NCBI GenBank assembly: GCA_016708905.1
Contig: JADJEV010000004.1
Coordinates: 558,001 to 622,000 of the forward strand
DNA length: 64,000 nt
Direction: 5' to 3'
Source of the DNA: Candidatus Methylophosphatis roskildensis
GTDB lineage: Bacteria > Pseudomonadota > Gammaproteobacteria > Burkholderiales > Rhodocyclaceae
Position 1 is the stretch's first letter. Each line of letters starts with the position of its first letter. A program made the translations under genes and the position numbers. The notes under the pieces were generated by a model, which was not told where the DNA came from, did no database searches, and was given only the letters and a program-made list of their open reading frames with translations. Below are positions 63,188-64,000 of the stretch, one piece after another.

Positions 63188-63615
63188 CGCAGACCGTTCA
63201 AGCCGACAGCCTGGTGACCCTGCATTACCGCATGGCGCTGGCCGACGATGAAGATCTCATCACCACCTTCGGCGGCAGCCCCGCGACGCTCAAGCTGGGC
63301 AACGGCGAGCTCGCACCCACGCTCGAACACTGCCTCGCTGGTCTGCCGGTTGGCCAGCGGCGCGTGTTCGTGCTCGAAGCCGAGCAGGCGTTCGGTGCCC
63401 ACAATCCGCAGTTGCTCGAGCGCGTGCCGCTGACGGCATTTCCGGCCGACGCGCCGCCCGAGGAAATGTCGATGATCGAGTTCACCGGTCCCGATGGCGC
63501 CAAGTACGCCGGTCTGGTGCGCCAGGTGCGCGATGGTGCGGCGACGGTCGACTTCAATCACCCGCTCGCCGGCAAGGCGATTCGCTTCGAAGTCGAGATC
63601 GTCGGTATCGTATAG
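63184..63615 (+). CDS. fkpB: FKBP-type peptidyl-prolyl isomerase (FkpB/SlpA-like)
   Basis: The 143-residue protein has an FKBP fold with the inserted IF domain seen in SlpA/SlyD. It contains VTLHYRMALADDEDLITTFG, LGNGELAPTLEHCLAGLPVG and VFVLEAEQAFGAHN. The C-terminal ATVDFNHPLAGKAIRFEVEI completes the fold. It assists prolyl isomerisation and folding. It lies between lspA (ATGA overlap) and ispH, its usual place. Confidence 0.92.
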   Translation: MTQTVQADSLVTLHYRMALADDEDLITTFGGSPATLKLGNGELAPTLEHCLAGLPVGQRRVFVLEAEQAFGAHNPQLLERVPLTAFPADAPPEEMSMIEFTGPDGAKYAGLVRQVRDGAATVDFNHPLAGKAIRFEVEIVGIV

Positions 63616-63624
63616 GATCGAAGG

Positions 63625-64000
63625 ATGGAAGTACTGCTTGCCAACCCGCGCGGTTTCTGTGCCGGCGTCGAGCGCGCGATCGAGATCGTCGAGCGCGCGT
63701 TACAGATTCACGGCGCGCCGATCTACGTTCGTCACGAAGTCGTGCACAACAGGTTCGTCGTCGATGATCTGCGCGCCAAGGGTGCGGTGTTCATCGAGGA
63801 TCTGAACGACGTTCCGGCAGGCAGCACACTGATCTTCAGCGCTCACGGCGTGCCACAGCGCGTGCGCGCGGATGCCGAGGCGCGCGGCCTGCGGGTGTTC
63901 GACGCCACCTGCCCGCTGGTGACCAAGGTGCACGTCGAAGTCCAGCGCATGCGCGAGGCCGGGCGCGAGATCGTGATGATCGGCCACAAGGGCCACCCCG
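63625..64000 (+). CDS. ispH: 4-hydroxy-3-methylbut-2-enyl diphosphate reductase (partial)
   Basis: IspH makes IPP and DMAPP in the last step of the MEP pathway. The first 125 codons are visible, from ATG 63625 behind AAGG. The sequence begins MEVLLANPRGFCAGVERAIE (first cluster Cys). It continues with YVRHEVVHNRFVV, FSAHGVPQRVR and DATCPLVTKVHVEV (second Cys). The remaining part, including the third Cys, is beyond the window. It is the last visible gene of the ribF-ileS-lspA-fkpB unit. Confidence 0.93.
   Translation, partial: MEVLLANPRGFCAGVERAIEIVERALQIHGAPIYVRHEVVHNRFVVDDLRAKGAVFIEDLNDVPAGSTLIFSAHGVPQRVRADAEARGLRVFDATCPLVTKVHVEVQRMREAGREIVMIGHKGHP

Overview
The window comes from a high-GC betaproteobacterium, most like Rhodocyclales or a neighbouring order. 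The evidence is gene content and order: rpsP-rimM-trmD-rplS, rplU-rpmA-obgE-proB, pilS-pilR beside ampD and nrdAB, a DUF2069-wrbA-yihY cluster, and ribF-ileS-lspA-fkpB-ispH. The taxonomic call is inference from synteny and protein style, not from a search.

Positions 1 to about 13,800 look accessory. They hold the tail of a REP-associated tyrosine transposase, a brnT-brnA toxin-antitoxin pair whose toxin is cut by an in-frame amber codon, a DUF1615 lipoprotein, a frameshifted CYTH-CHAD protein, SixA, a periplasmic Cache protein, a TauE/SafE permease broken by an in-frame opal codon, an encapsulin-type ferritin without a shell gene, and a lower-GC nucleotidyltransferase-DUF262 pair bracketed by two copies of a palindromic REP-like repeat. 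A polyglycine-hydrolase-like serine hydrolase and an OmpA-type surface protein with two cadherin-like domains follow.

From 13,800 to 30,600 core and accessory genes mix: an esterase, WaaF, IlvE, NudJ, MnmA, a GST, PurB, a GNAT-hydrolase-ABC1 kinase group, then proB-obgE-rpmA-rplU. The waaF start lies inside a repeat that can fold into a large hairpin.

From 30,700 to 46,200 are ispB, tRNA-Pro(CGG), pilSR, ampD, the class Ia ribonucleotide reductase genes behind a promoter with two NrdR-like boxes, a histone H1-like Lys/Ala/Pro protein, a candidate small RNA of about 100 nt, a lytic transglycosylase and membrane proteins.

From 46,200 to the end are the ribosomal operon rpsP-rimM-trmD-rplS, folE2, the isoprenoid genes dxs and ispA with xseB, a Rieske oxygenase, a rhodanese, a cytochrome c with FNR-like boxes upstream, queG, tsaE, amiC, and the tight operon ribF-ileS-lspA-fkpB-ispH, cut by the window end. 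IspB, Dxs, IspA and IspH all serve isoprenoid synthesis, and MnmA, TrmD, TsaE and QueG all serve tRNA modification.

The best candidates for something undescribed are the nucleotidyltransferase-DUF262 module (7,066-8,692), the orphan small RNA (about 41,305-41,405), and the shell-less encapsulated-ferritin gene (6,339-6,626).
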